A stretch of 64,000 nucleotides of DNA, taken from Nocardia brasiliensis IFM 10847 (GTDB lineage Bacteria > Actinomycetota > Actinomycetes > Mycobacteriales > Mycobacteriaceae). Made by a program: the position numbers and the translations under genes. Shown one piece after another: positions 1-8,004 of this stretch; the stretch's first letter is position 1; each line of letters opens with the position of its first letter. Under the pieces are notes generated by a model. The model was not told the origin of the DNA, made no database searches, and saw nothing but the letters and a program-made list of their open reading frames with translations. The stretch is taken from positions 1 through 64,000 of the forward strand of contig NZ_BAUA01000010.1 of the NCBI RefSeq assembly GCF_000710915.1, in the 5' to 3' direction.

Positions 1-1974
1 AACTCTATGACGGCTTCGGTTACCGGTGCGCGAACCCGGCCCGTCGTGCGCAGCAGGCGCACCGCGGTGACCTTTGACAGCGCAGGCGGACTGCGCGTCG
101 GCGGCATCCCGCAATTCACCATGGCCGTAACGGATTTCGCCGACCTGAGCCGAGACCCCGAGCCGATGGTCGTCGGTGGGCGCATCTGGTCGCCCGCCAA
201 CCTGGTCGCGGCGGTGGTGAACGGGTTGCGCGCGGCCGAACCGACCGCGGCCGAGTCCGGTGCGGTAGCCACCTATCCCGCAACGTATTCCGGCAGGGAC
301 GTGGCGTTGCTGCGGCAGGCGCTGGATCTGTCCGGGGCGGGCGATGTCGAGCTGGTGCCCGAGCCGGTCGCCGCCGCGGAATGGCTGGCGGCCGAGCACG
401 GTCCGCTGGAGCCCGGTTTCGTGCTGGTCTACGACCTGGGCGGAACCAGCCTGGACGTCACCGTCGTGCGGGTCGGGCCCGACTGGGACGACCACCCGAT
501 GGTCGGAAAGCCGATGCGCTCCTTCGACTTCGGCGGGCGGCCACTCGGTGCGATGATCGCGCGCTATGCCCACGAAGCCGGGCCGGGTGCCGCCACCGCG
601 ACCTCGATACTGTCCATGGTGGACATCGATGGGCTGCGCGCCGCACATGTGCACGACACCCTCGAGATCGTGCGCGACGTCGTGCGCTCGGCCGACCTCA
701 CCCTCTCCGATATCAGCCGCATCCTGGTGATCGGCGGTGCGTCCCGTCCCGCCGAGGTCGCCCGTACCCTCGCCGAACTCGGCCGCCCCCTGGTGGTTTC
801 GGCCGATCCCGGGCACACCGTGGCCGCTGGGGCCGCCCTGCGGGCCGCGCGGACGATGGCGCTCGCCGCGTCCGGCGGTAAGCAGAACGCCCCGCGCGTT
901 GCGGTGTTCTCCAGTGCCGCTGTCGTCTCCGCGGTGGCGATGTCGGCGGTGACGGTGTTCGGCAGTCCCGCCGGGCCCGACGCGTCGCCGATCCTCGAGC
1001 ACTTCCCGGGCGGCGACCTGCCTGCCAACGACAGCGCGCTGTACGACACCGGCTTCGACCGGATCGCGGGCAATCACGAAGCGTGGATCGCCTCCCCGGC
1101 GGGCTGGACGCCGCCGCGCTCGCTCGCCGCCTCCACCGGTCTTGCGCGCCCGTCCGCGTACAGCAAGTTCATCACGCCTGTCGCGCACTCGACGCCCCTC
1201 GGCCCGACCCTCGCCGAATCCCGTCGCGGCGACCACAACGAGCCCCGAACCTACGACACCACAGACCGATACCACGGCTCGCCCTACGCGAACCCGGCCT
1301 ACTTCATCAACCCCCTGCCCTTCGGCCAGTCGCCCGTCGCGACTCCCGGGACCCCTGGCCAACCTGCCGCGCCGATCGCAGGCACCCCCGCGACACCGCC
1401 GGCTCCCGGTGCCACCCCGCCCGCTCCGCAGCCAGGGGCCACCCCGGCGGTGCTGGACCTGGGCACGATCCCCGGTGTACCCGCCGCCGGCCCGATCACC
1501 GAGCTGCCCACCTCCGGAACCACCACCGGCACAACCCCTTCTGCTCCCGGCACCAGTGCCGGTGGCACAACCTCCGGCGGTACCTCCACACCCGCCGCCG
1601 GAGGTTCCACCGACACCGGTGGTGCCACGACCGGCGGAAGCACGTCGGGAGAATCGACCAGCGGTTCCACCTCGGGTGGTGCCACGTCCGGTGGTTCGAC
1701 TTCGGGCGGTTCCGATTCCGGTTCCACGTCCGGTGGTTCCACCTCCGGTGGTTCCGATTCCGGCGGTTCCACTTCTGGTGGATCTACCTCCGGTGGTTCG
1801 ACTTCCGGCGGTTCCACCTCCGGTGGCTCGACCTCGGGTGGTTCCACCTCCGGTGGTTCCACATCAAGCGATTCCACGTCGAGCAGCTCGACTTCCGGCG
1901 GCTCTACTACCAGCGGTTCCACCTCCGACAGTTCCTCCTCCGGCGGTTCCTCCTCAGGTGGCAGCAAGAACTAG
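1..1974 (+). CDS. Hsp70-family chaperone-like membrane protein, 5' end outside window
   Basis: The frame is already open at base 1 and the first ATG (base 7) has no ribosome site. The N-terminal phosphate-1 motif of the family is absent, so the gene almost certainly begins before the window. Counting from that ATG, the actin-like ATPase shows the phosphate-2 loop VYDLGGTSLDVTVV near residue 141 and an adenosine-motif-like ILVIGGASRP near 240. One hydrophobic segment (about 297-315) follows, then a Pro-rich stretch and a long Gly/Ser/Thr tail of GGSTS repeats (bases about 1560-1970). The likely topology is cytoplasmic ATPase, one membrane pass and a disordered outer tail. Such fusions are common in Nocardia; the client is unknown. 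Confidence 0.85.
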   Translation, partial: NSMTASVTGARTRPVVRSRRTAVTFDSAGGLRVGGIPQFTMAVTDFADLSRDPEPMVVGGRIWSPANLVAAVVNGLRAAEPTAAESGAVATYPATYSGRDVALLRQALDLSGAGDVELVPEPVAAAEWLAAEHGPLEPGFVLVYDLGGTSLDVTVVRVGPDWDDHPMVGKPMRSFDFGGRPLGAMIARYAHEAGPGAATATSILSMVDIDGLRAAHVHDTLEIVRDVVRSADLTLSDISRILVIGGASRPAEVARTLAELGRPLVVSADPGHTVAAGAALRAARTMALAASGGKQNAPRVAVFSSAAVVSAVAMSAVTVFGSPAGPDASPILEHFPGGDLPANDSALYDTGFDRIAGNHEAWIASPAGWTPPRSLAASTGLARPSAYSKFITPVAHSTPLGPTLAESRRGDHNEPRTYDTTDRYHGSPYANPAYFINPLPFGQSPVATPGTPGQPAAPIAGTPATPPAPGATPPAPQPGATPAVLDLGTIPGVPAAGPITELPTSGTTTGTTPSAPGTSAGGTTSGGTSTPAAGGSTDTGGATTGGSTSGESTSGSTSGGATSGGSTSGGSDSGSTSGGSTSGGSDSGGSTSGGSTSGGSTSGGSTSGGSTSGGSTSGGSTSSDSTSSSSTSGGSTTSGSTSDSSSSGGSSSGGSKN

Positions 1975-2390
1975 CCCACGTCGCGGACAGCCGTCGCCGC
2001 GGTCGCCCCGTTCGGGCCGGTCCGAGGTGTTGTTGCGTTCGTGCGGGTGCTCTGTTGGCTGGGTTCGTGAAGTGGTTCCCGCGCTGGCGGTTTCGTATCG
2101 GGTGGCAGCAAGTACTGGGCTTCGTTGCGTGCAGGCGTCGCGGCGGTCGCTCCGTTCGGGCGGGTCCGAGGTGTTGTTGCGTTCGTGCGGCACCTTGTTG
2201 GCTGGGGTTCGTGAGGTGGTTCCTGTGCTGGGGGTTTCGTATCGGGTGGCAGCATGTACTGGGCTTCGTTGCGGTGCAGGCATCGCGGCGGTCGCCCCGC
2301 TCGAGCGAGGCCGAGGGGTCGTTGCGTTCGTGCGGTGCTCTGTTGGCTGGCGCGGTGACGTGGTTTCTGCGCTGGCGGTTCTTCGTCGGG
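1957..2390. repeat. three tandem ~144-bp repeats spanning the 3' end of the Hsp70-like gene
   Basis: The sequence GGTGGCAGCA recurs at 1957, 2101 and 2245, and GGTCGCYCCG at 2001, 2145 and 2290, giving units of 144-145 bp. Unit 1 contains the last codons and the TAG stop of the chaperone gene. In units 2 and 3 the equivalent of the stop reads TGG. The end of unit 3 is degenerate. With the 45-bp repeats this fills most of the gene-free interval 1975-2650, where I see no convincing coding sequence. Confidence 0.8.
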
Positions 2391-2481
2391 TTGTCGACTG
2401 CCCGTCGTACCCACTGCGAGTCGACCTGCGCGCGCTTTGGTGTCCCGCGCGGGTGTCGTTCGAATGACACGCGCGCGGGGT

Positions 2482-2616
2482 GACGGGAACTGCGCGGGAG
2501 TGGCTGGTGTGGCGTCGTGAACGGCGGACGGGAACTGCGCGGGAGCCGCTGGTGTGGCGTCGTGAACGGCGGACGGGAACTGCGCGGGAGCCGCTGGTGT
2601 GGCGTCGTGAACGGCG
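2482..2616. repeat. three tandem 45-bp repeats
   Basis: GACGGGAAC recurs at 2482, 2527 and 2572 with almost identical 45-bp units between. Because 45 is divisible by three, the frame of the downstream HAD gene stays open through the repeats (unit reading TAREPLVWRRERRTG). The repeats therefore look like an N-terminal extension, but the HAD family fold starts only at the ATG at 2651. Their role is unknown; they may be a by-product of replication slippage. Confidence 0.85.
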
Positions 2617-2650
2617 GACGGGTGTCGTACCCCGTTGGCACAATGAGGTG

Positions 2651-3445
2651 ATGACAGTAGGGGGTCCGCGGCTCATCGCGCTGGACGTGGACGGCACGTT
2701 GCTCGATACCGGTAGCCCGGTGACCGAGCGGGTGGCGGCGGCGGTGCGCGCGGCCATCGGGGCGGGCGCGCACGTGGTGGTGACCACGGGGCGGACCGTG
2801 CTGACCACTCGGCCGGTGCTCGCGGAGCTCGGCCTCGTCGAGGGGCACGCGCTGTGCTCCAACGGGGCGGTGCAGGTCGACGTCGCGAATGGTCAGCCAG
2901 TCGCCATCGAGGCGTTCGATCCGGCGCCCGCCGTGCTCGCGCTGCGCGCATTGATCCCAGAGATGATCTTCGCGGTGGAGAAGGTAGGCGTCGGGCACTG
3001 GGCGACCGGTGTCAGTCCCGGCGAATTCTCCATCGGCGAATACCTTCTGGTCGATCACGGTGCACTGAGCAGCGAGCCGACGCCGCGACTGAACGGCTGG
3101 TGGCCGCAGGGCACGCTGACGCAGATGCGAGCCCTGCTGCACGAGCTGGAAGTGCCCGGCGCGAGTTGGGTGCACGGCGAATTCGGGCCCTGGCTCACCG
3201 TTTCCCGCCAAGGCGTCTCGAAAGGTTGGGCGCTGGAACGTCTCCGCGGCGCCCTCGGCGTTCCGCACACGGCGACCCTGGCCATCGGCGACGGCTACAA
3301 CGACCGCGAAATGCTGCGCTGGGCAGCACATTCCGTTGCCATGGACAACGCGCCGGACGAAGTGAAGTCCTTCGCCACCGAGATAACCGGCACCGTCCAC
3401 GAAGACGGCGTCGCCACCGTCCTCGAACGCTGGTTCCGCCCCTGA
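2651..3445 (+). CDS. HAD-superfamily (Cof-type) phosphatase
   Basis: 264-aa soluble HAD hydrolase. Motif I DVDGTLLD lies at residues 12-19, motif II TTGRT at 45-49, a motif III lysine in SKGWALERL, and motif IV GDGYND at 213-218. The large cap between motifs II and III is typical of Cof/YbiV-type sugar-phosphate or FMN phosphatases. The ATG at 2651 puts motif I ten residues from the start, as in the family. The frame is open upstream to a GTG at 2480 through the 45-bp repeats, but that extension has no family counterpart. The substrate cannot be read from sequence. Confidence 0.88.
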   Translation: MTVGGPRLIALDVDGTLLDTGSPVTERVAAAVRAAIGAGAHVVVTTGRTVLTTRPVLAELGLVEGHALCSNGAVQVDVANGQPVAIEAFDPAPAVLALRALIPEMIFAVEKVGVGHWATGVSPGEFSIGEYLLVDHGALSSEPTPRLNGWWPQGTLTQMRALLHELEVPGASWVHGEFGPWLTVSRQGVSKGWALERLRGALGVPHTATLAIGDGYNDREMLRWAAHSVAMDNAPDEVKSFATEITGTVHEDGVATVLERWFRP

Positions 3446-3484
3446 GTCCTGCGCCGCGGTGCGCGCCCAGGAATCAACTGTAGC

Positions 3485-4279
3485 TCAGTGCAGATCGATG
3501 CGGACACTCGGTGGCGTGGTCGGGGTATCGGAGCTGGACGTGGGCTCGGTGGTGATGGCGAGGGCGGCGGTGGTGGGGAGCAGGTCGGCGGTGAGTTCGG
3601 TGGTGTTGGCGGAGGTGTGCATCATGCCGGCGGAGCGGGCGGTGCCGTCGGCGTGGATCAGCCAGAGTTGGTAGCCGTGGCCGGGGTTCGGTGCGGGCAG
3701 CCCGGTCGCCGCCACCACCACCTTGCCGACGCTGCGGGACAGCACGGCCGTCGCCGAGCCGTCGCCCGCGAAAACGACACCGGTGCGGGTGACGGCGTCG
3801 CGGGCGTTGCGGACCTGCTCGGCCGCCACCGCCGATTCCGGCACCGCTGTCCGATCGACGAGTGCGAGCCCGACGGCGACGGCGGCTGCCGCCAGCGCGA
3901 CGCCGATCCAGACCCGCGCCAACCATCCGCGCCGATCGGTATCGGCGGGAGAGTCGTTGTCCGACAGCTGTTCCAGCGGCGGCAGGATCGCGGTGCGTTC
4001 CAGGTCGGCGACGGCGGGGATGATCTGGGTCCGGTCGAGCGAGCTCGTGGCGAAAGCCTTTGTGCGCGTGCCGATCTCGGCGAGTACCTGCTCTTTCAGC
4101 GCGCTGGCCGACACCGATGGCACCGCGGACGCGAGCCGCACCGCGACGGGCCGCAGCGCGTCGACCTCGACGTGACAGGACGGACATTCGATGAGGTGGC
4201 GCTCGAACGCAGCGCGTTCCTCGCCGGACAGCGCGTCGAGAACGTAAGCGCCGGTGCGGTGGTGGATCTCGGCCGTCAC
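3485..4279 (-). CDS. rskA: anti-sigma-K factor RskA
   Basis: 264-aa membrane anti-sigma factor. The N-terminal anti-sigma domain carries a zinc-type HxxxCxxC motif (H28, C32, C35). One transmembrane helix (about 119-141) precedes an extracytoplasmic RskA domain (NPGHGYQLWLI...). The GTG start at 4279 overlaps the sigK stop as GTGA, which implies translational coupling and fits the family start. In mycobacteria RskA holds SigK at the membrane until regulated proteolysis releases it; the same is inferred here. The mycobacterial homologue lacks the zinc motif seen here. Confidence 0.88.
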   Translation of the reverse strand: MTAEIHHRTGAYVLDALSGEERAAFERHLIECPSCHVEVDALRPVAVRLASAVPSVSASALKEQVLAEIGTRTKAFATSSLDRTQIIPAVADLERTAILPPLEQLSDNDSPADTDRRGWLARVWIGVALAAAAVAVGLALVDRTAVPESAVAAEQVRNARDAVTRTGVVFAGDGSATAVLSRSVGKVVVAATGLPAPNPGHGYQLWLIHADGTARSAGMMHTSANTTELTADLLPTTAALAITTEPTSSSDTPTTPPSVRIDLH

Positions 4280-4851
4280 GCGGGGTCGCCGATGCTCTCG
4301 CGCAGGCGGAGCAGTCCGTCGCGCATTCTGGCTTCGATCGTGCCGACCGGCTTGTCGAGTACCGCGGAGACTTCGCGATAGGAGTAGCCGCCGTAATAGG
4401 CGAGGATCAGTGACCGTCGTTGCGAGTCGGTGAGTTCGGTCAGCGACCGGCGGACCGCATCGTCCTCGATCCGGTCCAAGGTGGTCTGCACGACCTCGTC
4501 GAAACACCACCGCAGTTCCGGCTGTCCGTCGCGTTCGGCGCCGGCCGCGGCGCGGACCCGGTCCACTGCGCGGCGATGCGCGATCTTCAGCGCCCAAGCC
4601 AGGACGGACTCGTTCTGCTGGTCGAACAGCGGCGCTTCCTGCCAGAGCTCCAGCAGCACCTCCCGTGCGACCGTTTCGGACTCGGCGTGGTCCCGGATCA
4701 CCCGGGTGACGAGGCCGAGGACCGGCCCCGCGACAATGTCGTAGAGCTCGGCGAAGGCCTGTTCGTCGCCGCGGCCGGCCTGCCGGATCAGCAGTTCCGG
4801 AGCCTGCTGAGCGCCGATGGCACCGGGTACTGCTCGGGCGGAGATGACCAT
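4276..4851 (-). CDS. sigK: ECF sigma factor SigK
   Basis: 191-aa ECF sigma factor. Region 2 (about residues 30-95) includes AFAELYDIVAG and AHRRAVDRVR. Region 4 near the C-terminus reads LTDSQRRSLILAYYGGYSYREVS followed by a helix-turn-helix. The YYGG(Y/L)(S/T)Y(R/V)EVS signature is typical of the SigK group. The ATG at 4851 is preceded by GGAAGG at good distance. It is co-transcribed with rskA through a 4-bp overlap. In Mycobacterium tuberculosis SigK controls secreted antigens; target genes here are unknown and none are obvious nearby. Confidence 0.88.
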   Translation of the reverse strand: MVISARAVPGAIGAQQAPELLIRQAGRGDEQAFAELYDIVAGPVLGLVTRVIRDHAESETVAREVLLELWQEAPLFDQQNESVLAWALKIAHRRAVDRVRAAAGAERDGQPELRWCFDEVVQTTLDRIEDDAVRRSLTELTDSQRRSLILAYYGGYSYREVSAVLDKPVGTIEARMRDGLLRLRESIGDPA

Positions 4852-4988
4852 GCGGTGTCCTTCCAAGCCTGAACGAGCCGGAAGCCGTGCACGATGATCA
4901 CGGCGAATGTGGCCCAGATCATATGCCGCGCCGGTCGGCGCGACACCCCGGCTACCCGGAAGCCTCGTCCCACGTGGTCGGCTGGACG

Positions 4989-5055
4989 GATGATCACCAG
5001 GTAATGGTGGTGTTCGGCGCTCGGCCGATGCCGCCACTGTTACCTGGTGATCATC
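4989..5055 (-). terminator. 16-bp inverted repeat, probable terminator of the VOC gene
   Basis: GATGATCACCAGGTAA (4989-5004) is exactly complementary to 5040-5055, and pairing continues inward with two mismatches to about 22 bp. It lies just downstream of the minus-strand VOC gene stop at 5066 and upstream of sigK. There is no clear U-run, so it may work as a Rho-independent-like hairpin or an RNA-stability element. Confidence 0.6.
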
Positions 5056-5065
5056 TGACCAGTCC

Positions 5066-5476
5066 CTATGCGGGACCCGTCTTGGCGAGGACCTCGAGGT
5101 AGTGCGGGTTGGACATGAGGCCGAGGACATTGCCGAACGGGTCGACGACGGCCGCGGTGACGAAGCCGCTGCCCGTGCCGCGCTCGATGATCGGCTCGTA
5201 TTCCTTCGCGCCGAGTTCGAGCAGGCGGGTGAAGGTGGCCGCGAGGTCGTCGACATGCCAGTTGACGATCGCGCCGCCGGGAGCGTTCTGGGCTCCCGCC
5301 GGGGCGTAGGCACGATTGACGATGCCGAATTCGTGCAGGTAGTCGCCGATCCGGAACTCGTAGTACCCGTTGGGGACGTGGAAGTACGGCTCGATGCCGA
5401 GGAACTCTGTGTACCAGTCCCTGGCGGCCTCCAGATCGTCGGCGTAAAAGGTGCTCGTCGCCATTCCGCGCAGCAT
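5066..5476 (-). CDS. VOC-family (glyoxalase/bleomycin-resistance-like) protein
   Basis: 136-aa protein with the two-module beta-alpha-beta-beta-beta fold of the vicinal oxygen chelate family: an N-terminal module with ARDWYTEFLGIEPYF and a C-terminal module ending DPFGNVLGLMSNP. The ATG at 5476 has GGAG seven bases upstream. Family members include glyoxalases, dioxygenases and antibiotic-binding proteins, and the sequence does not say which. It is divergently transcribed from a WYL-domain regulator with an inverted repeat between them, so it is probably that regulator's target. Confidence 0.85.
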   Translation of the reverse strand: MLRGMATSTFYADDLEAARDWYTEFLGIEPYFHVPNGYYEFRIGDYLHEFGIVNRAYAPAGAQNAPGGAIVNWHVDDLAATFTRLLELGAKEYEPIIERGTGSGFVTAAVVDPFGNVLGLMSNPHYLEVLAKTGPA

Positions 5477-5529
5477 CTGTGATCTCCTTCGTCGGTTCGT
5501 TCTTGCTGGTGAAATCAATGATCCGAGAT

Positions 5530-5554
5530 AAAGTGCGCACGGAATGAGCACTTT
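5530..5554. promoter_or_regulatory. candidate operator in the VOC/WYL divergent promoter
   Basis: AAAGTGC (5530-5536) and GCACTTT (5548-5554) form a perfect 7-bp inverted repeat with an 11-base spacer between the two divergent genes. The position suggests autoregulation by the WYL regulator and control of the VOC gene. It also argues for the regulator start at 5574, because an ATG at 5544 would lie inside the dyad. Confidence 0.45.
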
Positions 5555-5573
5555 TTCCGGCAGAATTGTGCGC

Positions 5574-6518
5574 ATGCGAGCGGACAGACTGGTGGCGATC
5601 CTGCTGATGATGCAGACGCGCGGGCGGGTGACCGCGGCCGAGGTCGCCGCGGAGTTGGAAACCTCGGTCGCCACTGCGCGCCGCGACCTCGAAGCGTTGT
5701 CTACGGCGGGTGTCCCGGTGTATCCGCAGCCGGGCCGGGGCGGTGGATGGTCGCTGGTCGGCGGCGCGCGCACCGACCTCACCGGATTGACGGCGGGGGA
5801 GGCGCGGGCGCTGTTCCTACTGGCGGGGCCCTCGGCGGGATCGGTACCCGAGGCGAAATCGGCACTGCGCAAACTGGTTCGGGCCCTGCCGCAGACATTC
5901 CGTTCAGACGCGGCGGCGGCCGACGCGGTGGTGATCGATCCGTCCCGCTGGGGGCAGACGGACCGCGAACTCCCGCAGGTGGTCTCGCAGCTGCAGCGAG
6001 CGGTAGTGCAGCGCAACAAGGTTCGCCTGAAATACACCGGCAGGAACCGGGAACATACTGAGCGCCTGGTTGACCCGTGGGGCCTGGTCGACAAGGACGC
6101 CGTCTGGTACCTCGTCGCCGGGACGGACCGCGGTCAGCGCACCTTTCGCGTCGACCGGATCGCCGAGGCCGTGGTAACCACGGAAACGGCTTATCGCCCA
6201 GCCGATTTCGATCTTTCTGCGGCCTGGCACGAAGTCGTGGACGAGATGGAACAGCGTCGCGCGAGCACAGCTGCGACGGTCCTCATTCCAGAACGTCTGT
6301 TGCCTATCCTGCGGAACCAGCAGGGCAGGAACTGCGTGGTCGACGGCCCGATCCCCGATGGTCGCATTCGCGTCCAGGTCACCGCACCCACGTCGTGGAT
6401 GCTGGCCCAGCAGCTCGCCGGATGGGGCGCGTCCATCGAGGTGCTCGACCCGCAGGACGTGCGTGCCGAACTGGCCCGCATCGGCGCCGAACTTCTCGAC
6501 CGCTACGCCGGCGGGTAG
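5574..6518 (+). CDS. HTH/WYL-domain transcriptional regulator (DeoR/YafY-like)
   Basis: 314-aa regulator. The N-terminal winged helix-turn-helix begins MRADRLVAILLMMQ, as is usual for this family, and has the recognition region SVATARRDLEALSTAGVPVY. The WYL domain follows, with VWYLVAGTDRGQRTFRVDRI, and a WCX-like C-terminal domain. An in-frame ATG at 5544 would add ten residues but no ribosome site supports it. WYL domains sense ligands (often nucleic-acid-related); the ligand here is unknown. Its divergent neighbour, the VOC protein, is the likely target. Confidence 0.88.
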   Translation: MRADRLVAILLMMQTRGRVTAAEVAAELETSVATARRDLEALSTAGVPVYPQPGRGGGWSLVGGARTDLTGLTAGEARALFLLAGPSAGSVPEAKSALRKLVRALPQTFRSDAAAADAVVIDPSRWGQTDRELPQVVSQLQRAVVQRNKVRLKYTGRNREHTERLVDPWGLVDKDAVWYLVAGTDRGQRTFRVDRIAEAVVTTETAYRPADFDLSAAWHEVVDEMEQRRASTAATVLIPERLLPILRNQQGRNCVVDGPIPDGRIRVQVTAPTSWMLAQQLAGWGASIEVLDPQDVRAELARIGAELLDRYAGG

Positions 6519-6577
6519 GGCCGGGCCTCAGCCGCCTCGTCCGTCTTCGGTAGCGCCTACAACTCCTACCTCCGCGT

Positions 6578-6593
6578 ACGACCGACCGTTCGT
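6578..6593. promoter_or_regulatory. possible TetR operator
   Basis: ACGACCGACCGTTCGT is an imperfect 16-bp palindrome (12 of 16 positions symmetric) about 20 bases upstream of the TetR-family start. Position and size fit an autoregulatory site, but the symmetry is imperfect. Confidence 0.3.
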
Positions 6594-6613
6594 GTTCGTG
6601 GAACAATGTCAGT

Positions 6614-7240
6614 ATGACCGAGCCGAAAACCGCCGGTGACCAGCAGCCCGGTGCCGACCAGCGCCTGGCGAAAGGCGCGAGGTCCCGGGCTTCGATCGCC
6701 CGGCATGCCGCCGATGTGGCGTCGGTCGAGGGATTGACGGGTGTGAGCATCGGCAGGCTCGCGACCGATCTCGGTGTCAGCAAGAGCGGTATCGCGACCT
6801 TGTTCGGCAGTAAGGAAAGCCTGCAACTCGCCGCGATCAAGGTCGCCCGCGAGGTCTTCATCGACGCGGTCGTCACGCCGAGCATGAGCGAGCCGGCCGG
6901 GATGCCACGGCTGCGGGCCGTGGTCGAGCGGTGGTTCGGCCAGGTCGCCGCGCCCGCGTTTCCCGGTGGTTGCTTCCGGGTGGCCACCATCGCGGAGTTC
7001 GACAGCCGTCCCGGGCCGTTGCGCGACGCCATCGCGGCGGACAGCCGTGACTTCGCCACCTTTCTGTCCAACGAGATTCGCCTCGCGCAGGAGCAGGGCC
7101 ATCTCACCGGGCGCAATGCCGACGTGATCGCTTTCGAGTTGGGCGCGGTGATCGGGGCGGCGCACAGCGCCCAGCAGATGGGTGACGAATGGGGCGTCGC
7201 GACCGCCCGCTCGATCGTCGACAACCTGCTCAGCGACTGA
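6614..7240 (+). CDS. TetR/AcrR-family transcriptional regulator
   Basis: 208-aa protein. A TetR helix-turn-helix lies at about residues 22-68 (ASIARHAADVASVEG ... LGVSKSGIATLFGSKESL), with a helical ligand domain behind it containing PAFPGGCFRVATIAEFDSRPGP, a pattern seen in the TetR_C subgroup near oxidoreductases. The ATG at 6614 follows a short promoter-like region with an imperfect palindrome. Neighbours do not form an operon with it, so its target is unclear. Confidence 0.85.
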   Translation: MTEPKTAGDQQPGADQRLAKGARSRASIARHAADVASVEGLTGVSIGRLATDLGVSKSGIATLFGSKESLQLAAIKVAREVFIDAVVTPSMSEPAGMPRLRAVVERWFGQVAAPAFPGGCFRVATIAEFDSRPGPLRDAIAADSRDFATFLSNEIRLAQEQGHLTGRNADVIAFELGAVIGAAHSAQQMGDEWGVATARSIVDNLLSD

Positions 7241-7253
7241 TTCGGCGAACGAT

Positions 7254-8003
7254 TCAGGCGGACAGGGTGAGCGTGTTCGCGAGCGCCGTGTCGTAGCGTT
7301 CCCACACGATCTCGGACAGCGCCGGATGCGCCCCGATGACGTCGGCGTGCACCACGTGCGGGGCGGCCGCCACGAGCCGATCGGTCAACAACCCTGGGGC
7401 CAGGAACCAAGGCGCGACCAGGATCTCTTCGGCGCCGCGCGCACGTAACCGTGAAATAGCTTGGCCCACAGTGGGTTCCGTCGTGGCGAAGCAGATATCG
7501 GTGAGCTGGCCGGTGCGCGCCGCCAGTCGTCGCGCCACCTCGGCGGTCAGCGCGTTCGCCGCCGCCGACGAGGAGCCGACGGCGGCGACCGCGATGCCGA
7601 GGCGCGACGACGCAGTGCGGCGCTCGAGTACCCGATCCCGCAGCGCCCCGATCAATCGGGCGTCACGCCCGAGCACATCCGCCTGCGTCAACCGCAACTG
7701 CGGATGCCGGGTGCGGGCCGCGGCCAGCAGCCCGGGCAGATCCACCCTGGCATGGAAAGCGCTGCCGAGCAGCAGCGGCGTGACCACCGCGTGGGTATGT
7801 CCCGCCGCCGCGACCGCGGCCACCACATGCTCGACCGACGGCGCGCTGAGATCCAGAAACGCCAGTCGCACATCGTATTCCGGTCGTGCCGCGGCGAGAT
7901 CGGCGACCACTGCCGCCATCGTCGCGGCCGAGCGGGGATCCCGGCTGCCGTGCGCCACCGCGATCAGCGCGGGCCTGCCCCGGTGGGCGGCGAGCCCGCG
8001 CAT
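7254..8003 (-). CDS. sirohydrochlorin chelatase-like protein (CbiX/SirB type)
   Basis: 249-aa protein with two similar halves. The first has AVAHGSRDPRS and PLLLGSAFHARVDLP, containing the chelatase metal-binding histidines; the second has a matching LVAPWFLAPGLLTD. It probably inserts iron into sirohydrochlorin to make the siroheme needed by the sulfite reductase encoded at the start of the same operon. Its ATG lies one base after the cysN stop, so the two genes are translationally close. M. tuberculosis has a chelatase-like gene next to nirA-cysH (Rv2391-Rv2393). Confidence 0.85.
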   Translation of the reverse strand: MRGLAAHRGRPALIAVAHGSRDPRSAATMAAVVADLAAARPEYDVRLAFLDLSAPSVEHVVAAVAAAGHTHAVVTPLLLGSAFHARVDLPGLLAAARTRHPQLRLTQADVLGRDARLIGALRDRVLERRTASSRLGIAVAAVGSSSAAANALTAEVARRLAARTGQLTDICFATTEPTVGQAISRLRARGAEEILVAPWFLAPGLLTDRLVAAAPHVVHADVIGAHPALSEIVWERYDTALANTLTLSA

Positions 8004-8004
8004 C

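Noticed and set aside
1640..1965. CRISPR-like regular repetition
   Set aside because: It is a codon-level repeat for Gly-Gly-Ser-Thr-Ser within the Hsp70-like tail, without spacers.
2452..2475. A tRNA T-arm-like GTTCGAATG
   Set aside because: No acceptor or anticodon arms can be formed around it.
1907..3400. A 497-codon minus-strand open frame across the tandem repeats and HAD gene
   Set aside because: Its length comes from high GC and repeats; the sequence is Arg/Pro/His-rich with no domain.
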